Of a stretch of DNA of 64,000 bases, positions 23,159-35,200 are shown piece after piece; position 1 is the first letter of the stretch; each line of letters begins with the position of its first letter. Source of the stretch: Leucocoprinus leucothites (lineage: Eukaryota; Basidiomycota; Agaricomycetes; Agaricales; Agaricaceae); NCBI GenBank assembly GCA_013368445.1, contig JAACJO010000012.1, forward strand, positions 682,001 to 746,000. The letters run 5' to 3'. The translations under genes and the position numbers were made by a program. Under the pieces are notes generated by a model that was given only the letters and a program-made list of their open reading frames with translations, was not told the DNA's origin and ran no database searches.

Positions 23159-26100
23159 ATGGCATCCAAGCCCAAGTCTAAGCCCAAACCTGGGGCGAAA
23201 CCTCAAGTCAAGGACCTTGTCAAAGTCGGGCCCCGTGACGTCTTTGTCGAAGCCGACAAAGCCCAAAAGTTGCGCGAGGTCAAGCCAACCACGTCGCGTG
23301 CTCTTGTCTTGCGCAACGACAAATTGGCGTTACGAGGCAACAGCGATGCGGCCTACATGCAGAGAATAAGTGGAAGAGAAAAGCTCGATCTACTTGCAGG
23401 TATGGCTGTCCCCAGGCCTAAGATGCTGTGGAACGATACTTTTTCTCAGCAATAAACATGTAGAGGACCTTGTCGACCGAACAACTAAGGCTGTTTCTGC
23501 ACCTTTCGACATTCATAAATGTCTTCGCATCGCAGAATCGCAGTACGATGGTGCGCCAATCGTAAATCTTTGCTTCCTCGCTATGTGTCTAAATTGTAGC
23601 ATCAGTTTCTCTTGGGGAAATAGAACATCTACGCGATCCTGAGATGTTTACCCACATCATTCAGGCTGAGCTCGAGGCACAAACCCGTTATGATCCCGGG
23701 AAACCTGACCCATTGAAGAATCCCAGCTACGTTGCCAGAGTGATTGGGACAAAGTATGTACACCCTCTACTCTCATTCCAGTCAGCTACTCTAAACCGAC
23801 GCTCGCTAGGATACATAATCAATATATGATGGCTTCTGCCTGGAGGATGGTCGGAAACATCCTACGTGAACTCATTGGTCGAGGGACGTCGAACAAGAAT
23901 GTCAAGGCACTCCTCAAGAACGATAACAGAATACGGGGTCTCTATTTTGCGCTTTTCCGCATGGTTGAAGTAATGGTCGATATCAATCAGCAGAGGTTTT
24001 CTGGTTTAGCCTTGAATTCAGGTGCGCAAATATATATATATATCACAAGTTAATTCATAGTATAATCAATGGATCTAATGTAGCTCATTATGCGAGATAT
24101 TTCAAGCAACAGCAGAGCGATGATCCCACAGAAGAGCCTAGTATTGTCTTTGATCACACCGAGCTTCGAGAAGCTGGTTTATCGTTCATTGACTCCATTA
24201 TCATCGAACTTTGTTTCCCCAAAGCCCCATATCCACAATTTGTGCTTTACCGAATTCTTCATGAAGCAGCGGAGGAGTCTCCAAAGGAGACCAAGCGTTT
24301 TTCTCAGCTCATGTGGGATGCTATCGGTGACTTATCCGTAAGTTCTGAAGGAGCCTTGACAAATCAAATGCCCTCTAACAATTGTGAAGGAATGCGTTGA
24401 GATGCAACAACTTCTTGAGATGCCTCTCCTCACTCCTGAGGCATCCCAATGGAAAGAAGAAATGTGGCAGATGCCTCCAGAGTTCGATATCTGGAGAGAT
24501 GCCCAAATGATGTCCCTCAGGGCTTCAGAAGAGATTGGAAACTTCAAAGATGTTGTTTTTCCACTTGCCAAAACCATGAGGAAGGCAGTCTTAGATAACA
24601 TGTGGATGAGGATTGACCAGGTCTGGGATTGTTGCCCTTTGTTTTTTTCTGTGTTTTGACCGATACGTTTCCAGAATTATTTCAAACATACCGGAAAAGA
24701 TATTGACGAGCTCTGGCAGCTCAAAGGAGAACTAGACATTGAGCCTCAATGGACAAGCTTTTATACGCGAGTACCGAAGAAGAACGTATACGACTCGTCT
24801 GATGACGAGGATGACCCCAAGGATGGCCACCCTCCGAGCAGAGGGAACAAAAAGGCTAAGAAACGGCTTGCCATCGCGAATTGGGCTGCTGATGATCCCG
24901 ATTTTGAAGGCATGCCAGAGCTCCAGACCGTCTCGAATTCAACTGAAGACGACAGCACTGAGGATGATACCGCCTCCGAGGCTAGCTATCTTGACAACGA
25001 GAGCGAAGGGGAAGATGGGTATGATACAGAAGAAGAAGAGGTGATCAAACACCTTGTCAGAGAAGCAATGGACTATGTCATAGAGAAAGACCTATTCAAT
25101 GGGGGGGATTCACCACCGGGGCCTATAAAGGTGGAAGATGAGCGACAGAATAATCCATTCCTTAACTTGTTAACCTCTCTCCGAGGTTTGTCTGCCTTCT
25201 TCTTTCAAACTCTTTCAGTCTGACTCATCACCTTTGTATCAGGGCGTCTATTCAAGAAAAGCGCGAAATTGCATGTGCCCACCGCACCTCCTCCTCGTGC
25301 CAGGCCTGCTCAAGCCAAGAAAGGTATTCATTGGTCTTATCTATGGCAGCTTCAGCCTAATTTTCCACTTCTCTAGCTACCTCGCCTGGCTATAAAGCAA
25401 CCGTCGAGGAGGTGACAGATGAAGAGGAGCCATCTACACCTGCAAAAAAGAAAAAGAAGAAGCCTAAGAAGAAGAAGAAGTCAGTTAGTATTGTGCCGGA
25501 AGAACAGGCTCCTTTGTCGCCGACACCTCCACCTGCCACCCCGCCTGAGACCAAGTCACCTGTCTCTCCTCCGTCTTCTCCTACCAAAGCGAAAGCGAAG
25601 AAGACTCCGACTACGCCGACTTCCAAGACCAGACCGGCTGCACCAGCTGTTTCTGCAGCTGCTCTGCCGACTTTTGAGACCAAGACGATTTACGGAGAAT
25701 CTGCGCGGTCATATCTTTCTTCGTTTGAGCCTCAGAAGGAAAAACACAAGACTCGAAGCGATCAAGCCTCCCTCTTCTCGAAGGATGAGAATGCTAAAGC
25801 GTCGAGTAGTGGTATTGGTGGCAGTATCATGTCCAAACTGGGCTTTGGTAGGAAAAAGGCCGTAATGGAGGACAAGGATCAAAAAGTTGCACAGAAGAGC
25901 TGGTTCTCAAAGTTATCAACCAAGGCAGCTGCTAGTATGCATCATCTCTTGAGGACCTCGGGCGATGTAAGGCAAGGAAAGGGTGGGATGAGGTGGGACG
26001 ATTTCGTCAAGGTGCGTGTTGGTTTTCGCTTAGAAGAGAATGGGAGTTCTTACCTATCAAATGAAGCTCATGACGGAGATGGGCTTCCAGTATGACCCGA

Positions 26101-26413
26101 GCACGACGGGATCAAGTGTCCGATTCATTCCACCAGGAAGTGATGACCATGTATGTTCACGCGCCTCACGATAACGCTCTTGCACTGACGGTCAATCTAT
26201 AGCCAATCTCAGTTCACAAGCGTACGTTCCCATCGTCTTTGCCATTATAGCTCACTCATCGCAAACTCTACCTTGATAGCGCATCCAAAGCCTTATCTCG
26301 AGCCGTGGCAGCTCAGAGGCGTTGCTAAGCACATCAAAAAACGTTATGGTTGGGATCAACAGGTTTTTATGGGCCAGGCTGGCTCTTTTTCTTCAGATTC
26401 AGAGAAAGAGTGA
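23159..26413 (+). CDS. Large fungal protein with C-terminal HicA-like domain
   Basis: About 800 residues, function unknown. ATG 23159: MASKPKSKPKPGAKPQVKDL, then a long helical N-half (SRALVLRNDKLALRGNSDAA, MMASAWRMVGNILRELIGRG, YFALFRMVEVMVDINQQRFS, QMPPEFDIWRDAQMMSLRAS). A disordered acidic part follows (about 24780-25100), then a Lys-rich run (AKKKKKKPKKKKK) and a Pro/Thr-rich linker. The C-terminal exons give RWDDFVKLMTEMGFQYDP, TTGSSVRFIPPGSDDHPISV HKPHPKPYL and AKHIKKRYGW, matching the HicA fold: helix, beta hairpin with GS..F, strand with H-x-P-H-P, final helix. Bacterial HicA is an mRNA interferase whose catalytic His follows GS; here the residues are GSSV, so nuclease activity is doubtful. 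Stop 26411-26413, about ten exons. Confidence 0.75.
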
Positions 26414-26633
26414 CCGGATGCTCCGAATCGTGTACCTATAGTTTTCACCTGAATCGATTATACTAGCAACTTCCTTACCGATGAACAGGAGTAGAGAACA
26501 CACGGATTTTACAGGGGCTACATATATTCAACGAATTCAGTTTTTTACAATAAGACTCTTGATTTTCCACATCTGATCCAGTTTCTCGACCTATCATCGT
26601 TGTTTAGAAAGGTGCAAGTTGCTCATGAACAAG
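26414..26633. other. Convergent 3' spacer
   Basis: 220 bp between converging stop codons; 3' untranslated sequence only. Confidence 0.4.
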
Positions 26634-27839
26634 TTACATCCTCACCAGGGTAAGAAATCCATCCTCGCGAAGAACATCACCCACCGAATGCTCCAAAACG
26701 TCCAAAGGTAAATTGTATAACGATGTCGCCTCCTTGAGAGCAGAAATGAAAGGGTGCGCCGTCACTTTCTGTTCCGCGGCCTGGCTCGCCACTTTTTCAG
26801 CATCCATGGTACCCTGTCGTACAGAGACCTGGGAAGAGCTGGGAGTGGTAAATGTCTGACTGGACATGTACGAAGGTTGTGTAAGTTGCTGAGCTGGGGC
26901 CCCTGGGGCTGCATTTTGACTATCGTTATAGGTGGCGTCGAGATCAAGCGATGAGGATGCCTTGCGCAAGGTTTGTGACGGCAGAGGCGGTGGAGGCATT
27001 GATGAGAGCTGAGGGGTGTTCGGAGTGGTCCGCTCGCCGTAATTATTGATGTAAGCTCCCTGAGAAGTGAGAGGTGGTTGGAGTTGGCTAGAGGGACCGA
27101 ACTGGTACTGGGAATCTTGCAATATGGCAGGAATATTGTTGGTTTGAACCGTCATAGAAGATGGCCCGAGAGCCGTTCCAGGATTAAGACCGCCAGTATT
27201 TTGTATGTGACTTGCCGCAGGTGCAGGACTCATTTTGCAAAGACAGACGCCCTGAATTAAGTTGATGAATGCGTTTGTGTCCATTTCTGACGCAAAAGAA
27301 ATTTGAAAGCGTCGGAAAATCTGCCACAACCGTATTCCGCATGAAAGTCAGTTCCAAGCCAAATCAGATCATAAAGCGCGCAAATATACAGATGTGTTCG
27401 CCATATCAAGTGGGTGGAGGTATCGTATCCCAACCATCGTATGTCTGTAGACTGCCTTGAGCGGCACATTCATGGGTAATCCGCTCCTAGGTTGGATATT
27501 CGAGAATGACAAAAAGTCCATGTCTTCCTGTGAGAGTTCCAGTAAAATGTCGTTTCAGTGTGCTGACACAGAAAGAACAAGAGGCTGGGTTCTAAAACTT
27601 GCAAGGACGATTTCAGAGTTGTCATTCATCGTGATGACACCGCCATTTTGTATCGTCCAGATAACCTTGATGCGTACACTGCGCAGTTCTGATTTCTCGG
27701 TTTTCGTCACGTCGAGGACAAGCCGAAGAACAGGGTTCATGAAATGTTGCCAGTCGTTTACGGTTACATTCCCAGTGGGATACGACCTCGAGTATTTCAG
27801 CAGAGAGTAAGTCGTGGTCGCTGTGGTCGTGTATGCCAT
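26634..27839 (-). CDS. rec114: Probable meiotic recombination protein Rec114
   Basis: Rec114, with Mei4, activates Spo11 for meiotic double-strand breaks. ATG 27839: MAYTTTATTTYSLLKYSRSY; the N-terminus reads as the PH-like fold of Rec114 (LRLVLDVTKTEKSELRSVRI, VIWTIQNGGVITMND, then EDMDFLSFSNIQPRSGLP, RRFQISFASEMDTNAFINLI QGVCLC). A Ser/Thr/Pro-rich linker follows and the C-terminal helices LKEATSLYNLPLDVLEHSV and DVLREDGFLTLV resemble the Mei4-binding end. The N-terminal frame contains one TGA (27555-27557) yet continues coding-like beyond it (NDILLELSQEDMDF). A 3n intron (42 or 51 nt with weak donor gtgtca or gttctt) ending at ctcacag would remove it. ACGCGT sits at 27845-27850, 6 bp before the ATG. 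The Rec114 call rests on pattern, not on a search. Confidence 0.55.
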
Positions 27840-27844
27840 GCTGG

Positions 27845-27850
27845 ACGCGT
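27845..27850. promoter_or_regulatory. MCB-type ACGCGT just upstream of the Rec114-like start
   Basis: Perfect ACGCGT in the 251-bp divergent promoter (27840-28090) shared with the VanZ-like gene. It is very close to the minus-strand start codon, so it may lie in the leader rather than act as a site. Confidence 0.25.
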
Positions 27851-28090
27851 CTTAAGTGTTTAGACACAGGCGTCAGGGATTGATATCAGCGTGTTGTTTG
27901 CTATCACCCCCTGATACAATCACCGGAACAGCCTCGGCAACTGGGCCGCTGTCGTGGCGATTAACGAAGCACCCAAATAAATGATCGAGGGCTGAGGTTA
28001 CTTTAGCAGGTCACCCACGAACTCCCATACCTTCTACTCCTAACTCACCGTCCCAAAACTGGGGTGTGGTCCCTAAGACGCTGATCCAGG

Positions 28091-29251
28091 ATGCCAAGCT
28101 TAGGCTCTTACCCAAATGATACCAAACGTCCTAGGAAACTCAGCTCAAGGGTCGGAAATGCGATTATGAAGTCATATAGATTCAATGTGCCCAAATTCGA
28201 GTTGCCGTTCAGATTGAGACCAGTTGCGTGTGTTCTTTCAGTGTAGAATGTGAATGATGATGTTGATTTGGATGGACAGTGGTTTTTGGTGTTTACATGC
28301 GCTATTATGGTCGTACTCGCTTTCCTTGGCTTTACAGACTTTTCGCGAGCGTTACCGCTCAACGATAAAATATTGCACTTTTTGTGTTTTATGATTGCAA
28401 CTGGGGTGTTTTACTTCATCGTCGATATTGAAGAGTGAGTATCATATTGTTGTGCGTCAGTTTAGGAGTACTGATGTGTCCGTGACACCAGGAGTGCGAG
28501 AAGAGTATGGTTCTGGAGATACTTCAACCTCATATTCACATTCTTCACTTGTTTCTTGTGTGGCGGCATCCTAAGTGAAATAGTGCAATCTTTACTCCCA
28601 GTACGTGCAATTCTAACAGCTACAACTATGGACCATGAATCTGACGGATCCCCTCTACAGTACAAAGAATTCCAGGCTGGTGATACCGCAGTAAGCCCAC
28701 TGGCCCCTATCTGCTCCCCTAACGCTCATTCCACTCCCTCACCTACATAGGCCAACCTCCTCGGCTCATCACTAGGGTTAATATCCTCTTTCCATCTCGA
28801 AAGATACTACCGCTACCGCCGTGAAATCTCCCGTCTCTACCACCCCCTCGAAAATGACTCTTTATCCGATTTCGAAGACGACCTCGAGACGCTTGGAACA
28901 CAATTATTGCCTACTCATTACCCCTCACGCGATGGTAATAGCTCTAGATCATCATCATCAACGAGGGCAACGGCAGGCCCTTTCGGAGTGAGCGGCGGTG
29001 GTGTAAATGCGGGTAGGGGTGCGAAAGCGGGTGGTGCTAAGAAGAAGAAAGGGAATGTGAGATTTGCACCACCGCCGGTGGGGAATGAGAATGAAAGAGT
29101 GTTGTTTGATATTGGAGAGGAAAGCGAAGATGAGGAGAGTGAGGGTGGGGGTATTCGAGGACTACGTGAGGATGAGAGACGAGGCGTTCATGGTGCGAGA
29201 CGTGTACAAGGACAGCCTAAACAAGCGGTATTATCTTCATTTACCGTTTAA
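28091..29251 (+). CDS. VanZ-like multi-TM protein
   Basis: Fungal member of the VanZ-like membrane family; cellular role unknown. ATG 28091 (in-frame alternative 28166, MKSYRFNVPKFELPFRLRP). An intron beginning gttgcg removes an in-frame TAG. Then come WFLVFTCAIMVVLAFLGF (TM1), PLNDKILHFLCFMIATGVFY (the D-K-x-x-H-F motif typical of VanZ plus TM2), WRYFNLIFTFFTCFLCGGIL (TM3) with SEIVQSLLPYKEFQAGDTA, the conserved E..Q...P.R/K..D..D-like motif, then ANLLGSSLGLISSFHLERYY (TM4). The 150-residue tail is Ser/Gly-rich, basic (AKKKKGNVRFAPP) then acidic (DIGEESEDEESEGGG). Stop 29249-29251. The family is named for a teicoplanin-resistance protein, but fungal copies have no known link to antibiotics. 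Confidence 0.78.
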
Positions 29252-29416
29252 GCTTACCCCACTGGATTATTTGTATGTATTCCTAGATCTTTGGACCGTG
29301 TATTTAGCTTTCTTCCGGACATTGCTGACTCAAGGTGCTGAGGGCGACCAGAAGAAAGAGACCAGGGGAATAAGGATATATTCTATAACGTTAAGATTAG
29401 GTATAAAGCGAATAGG
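29252..29416. other. Convergent 3' spacer
   Basis: 165 bp between converging stop codons; nothing else seen. Confidence 0.35.
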
Positions 29417-31836
29417 CTATACTTGCTGTGTCCGTGAACGTGAAGTGATATCCTTCAATTGAGTCTGTAGCTGCACGACTTTGTCCTTGATTTCATCCAC
29501 CTCCTCTTGTCGCTTCTCACAAAGGTCTTGAAGACCTTTACAAGCAGCATCAGCGACGACTATAACCTGGTCCTTCATCACTGTATCCACTGTTGCCTGC
29601 GAATCAACAGTCAGCATCATGTGTGCACGTAGAGAATAGAAAAGTCAGTGATTACCTTAAGATCCCTCTCCAATCCCTTCCCAATCCTCTCCCAATCACT
29701 CCACCATTTCCGCTTCTCTTTCTCCCACTTACCCACCACCCACCTCAAACTCCCGACAACACCCAACAAACCCACCCCAATCCCTGTCACCGGATCCATA
29801 CCCATCCCAACCGTAGACCAAATTGCACTTCCAACATGTGCTGTCGTCTCATTGGCATGTGTAGCAGCGGCCACGCTCTGGGATAAATGTCCCATCCACC
29901 CGGCCCATGTGAACCCTGAAGAGGCAGCTATGCCGCTTGACATGCCTAGTACAAGACGTTGGGCTTTAAGGTGTAGACGTGTGGTTGGATATGCCAAGAG
30001 TTGATGTTTGCGTTTTGTGGTTGGAAGAGTGAGAGTGGAGGGTGTGAGTGCATAGGTTGTGGGTGAGGATGTCAATTGGGAGAGAGTGTTTTTCAGGATG
30101 TTGGCTGTGAAGAGTGCGTGTTGTGTGGATGAAAAACGAGGTGAGGGTGAGGGAGGTGTCTGGGTTTGAACGAGGAGAAAGGCTGAAGTTGTGATCTCTT
30201 GTTGGAGCGAGAGGAGGCGTCCGGTTTGGAGTATTAACTGCAGTTAGAGAGGCGTGAGTGGGTTAATAGTGAGATAGAGAGGAAACGAACCTTTTGTTCC
30301 AAGTCTTTACACCAAACGCGATCCACGGCACCCCCAACAATTCCACTGACCTCATCCACTTTCCAGATCGTCTTCCACCAAGTCAATCTTTCCAACACAT
30401 TTTTCATCTCCTTGCTCGCGAGTCTCAATGACTCACCGACGATATCCTGCTCTTTATCTCCTTCACCTCTTTTCTTTCCTGGCTGCCCAGCCGAAGAAGA
30501 AGAATGGAGAATATCATTGGGCACTCTAACTTTTGCCTCTTCGACTTTGCAAGTCAGTTGGCTAACACCCTGTCTGATATCGTCCAAACTTTTCTGTACA
30601 CCCTCTGCAGTGGAGTAGAATGCTCTCAGAGCATCGTGCAACTGAATGATGGCTGTCCGGTTGCGTAAATACGCAGCAGGAGAAGCCGTTGCTTTACCGG
30701 AATCCACAACGGAACGGATGGTGTTTGTGAGGAGCGATATTCCAGATCCGGTAAAGTTGTCTTGGTATTGTTGGATTGCAAGGGCGGAAGTTGGATTTGA
30801 GCGGAACGCTTGGATGGCGGAGAGGGCACGGGAAGGGTCGATGAATAGAATCCGGGGGGGAGTTGAGTTGGAGAATTGAGGGAGTTCGGAGAGAAGTTGG
30901 GTTACGATGGAGGAATTGTCGTTTAGGTGAGGGTTGGATGAGGCAATGAAGAGAGTGTGAGAGGGGAACGTGAGGTGTCGTAGGGAAGAGAGTGAGGTTG
31001 TTAGGGGATTGAAGACGATTATTGGGACATCGGCTTTGAATAGAGCGGAGGGTAATGTTTGAGGGCTTCCTTGTGCGCGAAGCTCCGTGATTTCTAGGGG
31101 CACGGAGAATTGTCTGAGGTAAGAGGAAGAGAGGCGAACTGAAGAGGGGGAAGGGTTAGCGGGGTTTGTGCTTGAAAAAGGTTAGTCTATGGCCGGTACA
31201 AATAATAGGGAGCGAGGCTCACGAGATAGTCAGCCCAGTCTTTGAACCAGCATTTTGCCAGCGTGTTCGTAGAACGTTTTCTTGAGTTTGGTCAGAGCTC
31301 AGAGGCTCGTCCAATAACGCAGTGACAAGGTCATCTGCTCCAGACCACTCATCCATGCTATAGACTTTGGAGAAATATTTGTAAGGTTTGAGAAGCAAAC
31401 AAGGATCGCAGTGACTCGTACCGACAACACGAGCAGGACGTTCAGCACCAGTAGACAAGTTTTCGAAAGTATCTGAAAGAACATCTCTCCAAAGGCTGAC
31501 AGCTGCAACACTGGACCCTGTATTCGAAGGCCTTTCCGCCACTTTGAAAACGGGTTCCAGAAGATTCTCCGTCTTATGCTGGAGGGTTAGGGCTTCATGT
31601 TTCGTCGTTGCCAAATCTGTCTGCAAAGTAGTAGACCTCGCCCTAGACACTGAGAATGGTCGGATCCGCTGCTCGTTCGGCCGAGGGACATAATTCAGAG
31701 ATTTTCCATTTTGCCGACATTTCCGAGCGAGTTGCCTAGGAAAATCCTTGGGGAGGTGGGATGGGAGGGTGCATTTATGCATTTGCCTTCCGAGAGAAAT
31801 GTCCGTTGGACCCTTTCGAGGTCGCGTCCCGGGCAT
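29417..31836 (-). CDS. Probable mitochondrial Mmc1-like membrane protein
   Basis: Protein of about 700 residues. ATG 31836 (MPGTRPRKGP) or, more like a presequence, ATG 31782 (MHKCTLPSHLPKDFPRQLAR), followed by a basic, Ser-rich stretch ending RPFSVSRARSTTLQ, a typical mitochondrial processing region. Exon 1 continues DDLVTALLDEPLSSDQTQ. The large exon 31103-30234 gives PLEITELRAQGSPQTLP, KADVPIIVFNPLTTS and a helical coiled part rich in E/K. The last exons carry a Gly-rich hydrophobic segment (GMDPVTGIGVGLLGVVGSL RWVVGKW), probably membrane-embedded, and a short coiled coil (CEKRQEEVDEIKDKVVQLQT), stop 29417. I link it to fungal Mmc1 from the VTALL-D-P-L-SSD opening and the overall plan; that family acts in mitochondrial morphology, with no known chemistry. 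Assignment by memory only. Confidence 0.55.
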
Positions 31837-32241
31837 TCCTAAGGTCACGTGTAGATGATTATATCTAATCAGATAAGACTTACAACGTGGTGACGCGAGT
31901 GACCGACGACCCTCCGCAATTAGTAATCCAAGCCTAATTTGGAGTCAAAAAAAGGGAAAAGAAGGCAGCGTGTGAATGAGAGGATCTCCCTTAAGGCAAC
32001 CCCAAGAGCACGATGTATTAGCGCCAGGCCACGAGTCTGATCAACGTGTTGGGGCTCTGCAGGACTGATGGAGGCTGGAGGACTGCGGAGGATGAGGGGT
32101 GCACAGCACAATCCCTGAGAGAGCGGGGGAGAAGAGGAAATAATAATAACAGTTGATTCTCGGCGTTTGAAGCAGGCTGGTGGAAAGCGTGACAAGCAGG
32201 ATCAGGACTCCCAGGGTGTTTGTGCAGCTTATCTGCAGACC
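31837..32241. promoter_or_regulatory. Divergent promoter: Mmc1-like and Mga2-like genes
   Basis: 405 bp between diverging starts. CACGTG at 31846-31851 lies 10 bp before the Mmc1-like ATG. No ACGCGT is present and no TATA box stands out. Confidence 0.4.
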
Positions 32242-35200
32242 ATGTCCTCGTCGTCCCCGACGGCCTCTGACTCCCGCTCACCGTCCCCCCATACTCCAGA
32301 GTCCTCAGACCCTGCAGACCACGCCGCTGTTCAGGCCGACCTCGACGCCGTTGCGGCCTGGTTCATCCCCATGCAACACTCCAACATAGATCCCGGACTC
32401 TTCGCACAACCCCCCCGCAAGCTTGAGGACGAGCAGATGCTGAGAATAGACGACCTGCTTGAGCAGCATGCTTTTGACGAGTGCGCTAATTTTCCCCCCA
32501 AAGTTTCCCTGCTTAACCAGCTGACCATCCGGCAAGCCCTGCCCCGACTCACTTTGCCCACACCGCCTCTTTTTCCCCCCAGCAGCAAACGCAACTCCAA
32601 GACACATCTGCCCAGAACCAGCCGAGCCAATTTGTACCCAGTTTTCGACCGACAAATCTCTTAGTACCGTCGCATAATGGCCCAATATCCGTCACGAAAC
32701 CTATTCCTCCTCCCGCTCCCCTTCCCCGAAAGCTCGACTCTGCAACTCACAACCAACGAGTCGTTCACCCGCCGAAAGAGGCCTGCTTCAAGTGTGTCTT
32801 ATTTTCATTTTATTATCCTACAAGCTGTCTGACTCCCTTCAGTCTTCCCATTGTGTTTCCAAGCATACCCGATGGGGGAACAAAGTCACGGGTGGAGACG
32901 CAAGTGAGGGTCACTGTGGATCTCGCCGACGCCAGCTCGTCATCGGACCCGCACAAGTACGATCGTGTTGGCTCCTGGAAATGGCTAAAGCTGCCACCAG
33001 GCACTTCCACCAAGCGACGGACTAGGAAGCAGGGCAAGATAGGTATGTGGGCTGTCTTTCAAGGCTCTCAGCTTCAAGGCTCATTCCATGCAGACGCAAG
33101 CCCTCAGGACACTCTCAATTTAAATACAGAGGTTGTTTGTGCGAGTGCACCTGGCGTTCCCATTGTTAGTTGTTCGAGTTGTCGGGCGCGTGAGGTGGGT
33201 AAATGGGTTTCCCCCCGCATTCCCTTTCACTAATTTGGCCGACTTAGGCGAAACGAGTTGCGAAGAAAATCGCTGCACGTGTACGGCCTGCTCGTTCCGA
33301 GTCTGAATCTGCCGGTGAAGATGCCTTTGGCAAACCAATCAAGAAACCTGCCCACGAAGACACCAACAGTATCATTCAGTTCAACTGTGCCGAAATCCTC
33401 GACTTTTCCACAGGCTCGGTAGTTCTTCCGCTGCGCATAACATGTTACTGTCGTCATCATCGAGAGAAAGTTGGGTTCCTGGTCCGCTTCACTATGGTTG
33501 ATAGCGTTGGTCGTGTTGTTGGCACGGGAGTGTCGCGTCCCATCATGATTACCGACGATCATAAAACCGCCTCGGCTAATAATCGACAAGCTGACTATGT
33601 CAATACATTCTCCCCTACGGAACCGGACTGGCCGCATCAACAAGTTTCGCCTATCGTGAAAGAGGCTTCTCCCCCTACAGACCTCCGAGGACCAACCAGG
33701 CGCAAGGACAAACTCAATGGAACAATGTCAAAGAAACGTCCAAAACCTTATGATTCTTCTGCAAAACCTGGGCGAGGTTCAAGAGAAGGTAGTGTATCGA
33801 GTTTACCATCTCCGTCAACGACATACTCCCCTCTACCTGTTACACGATCCCCAACGCCTTCCTCCGTCTTTCAAAACCTCCTGGTTGCCTCCGAAGCTGC
33901 GTCACGGGTACAGAGTCAAACACAGACGCCCAATATACCAGCTCTACAACCTTCGCTGCAGAGCTCGGATACTTCTTCACCTGATATTCTTTCAACACCT
34001 CTGGACCACAACTCCGACGTGCCCATGCCTGAAGTTGCACCATCAATGGAGCATCCTATAACAAGAATACCAATGCCGCAAATATCCCAACCACTACTGA
34101 CGGAATCGAACATGCAACAACCTCAGCCTCAGATTCAATCCCCTATACCACAACCCACACCCGCAATGTTACTCTCGCAGACATCTATGGCGTCACCAGC
34201 AGCAACATCCTTTCCCTTCCTCTTCTTCGATCAGAACCAAGCACCTCAAAACCTCGCTGCAATTCCCATGCCCGCCATTCACCGTCTTATACCCAACATG
34301 GGCCCTACTTTCGGAGGCATCGAAGTGACCGTCCTTGGTACCAACTTCCATGCAAATTTAAATCTGCGGTGTATTTTTGGTGACGCTGTAGCGAGTTCTA
34401 CGCAGAGGTGGAGTGACAATACTTTGGTGTGTCTGTTGCCGCCAAGAGCGCAGCCTGGAGTTGTTGCGGTGTGGTTTGAAGGGTTGCTTGAGCATCCAAA
34501 CATGACACCATCGTTGTTTACTTATTCAGACGAATCTGATCGTGCTTTGTGCGTACATCCTATCTCCCTTCTCAGCTCAGTGCATCTTACTCATGTGTTT
34601 TTGTTCATAGGATGGAACTGGCTCTCCAAGTTGTGGGCCTCAAAATGACAGGGAAGATCGAAGACGCGAAGAATGTCGCTATGAGGATTGTCGGTGGCGG
34701 TGGAGCCGACAATCAAGATTCCCGAAATGGCAATAACACTTCCAGCATGATGCAACTCGCCTCATCCTCACCCTCCTCTGGATCATTAGCTCCATCATTA
34801 AATCGCGACCTACGTTCGCTCCTCTTCATCCGTGCTGGGGAAACGGAAAACTTTGAAACCACCGTCATTGATTTTCTCTCTATCCTCGACACCCCACTCG
34901 ATGCTTCCTCATTCCCTCGTTCTATCCCCACATCTTCAGCTATTTTACATACTACATCTACCGGTCAAACCCTACTACACTTGGCTGCATTTATGCGGCT
35001 TCCGGCACTGGTAGAGTGGTTGGTCAGACATGATGCAGATATTGATGCGAGGGATAGAAATGGGTATACAGCGTTGCATTTTGCCGTACTGGTGGAGTGC
35101 TTGGAATGCGCACGGGTGTTGATTAGCAGTGGTGCTGATAGGGAGATTGTGAACTGTTTAGGCAAAACCGCAGAGGAGATTGCACCAAGTGGGTTCCTTG

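Noticed and set aside
24025..24045. AT dinucleotide microsatellite
   Set aside because: Only about seven units inside an intron; too short to list as a repeat.
25419..25865. Lys/Leu/Arg-rich overlapping frame inside the HicA-domain gene
   Set aside because: Frame shadow of the Lys/Pro-rich linker; the main frame has domain continuity.
25970..26413. A bacterial toxin-antitoxin module acquired by transfer
   Set aside because: The HicA-like part is split by typical fungal introns, fused to a fungal protein and has no HicB-like neighbour, so it is an old eukaryotic domain rather than a recent transfer.
28091..29251. Glycopeptide resistance gene
   Set aside because: Only the VanZ-like membrane fold is shared; there is no van cluster and fungi lack the peptidoglycan target.
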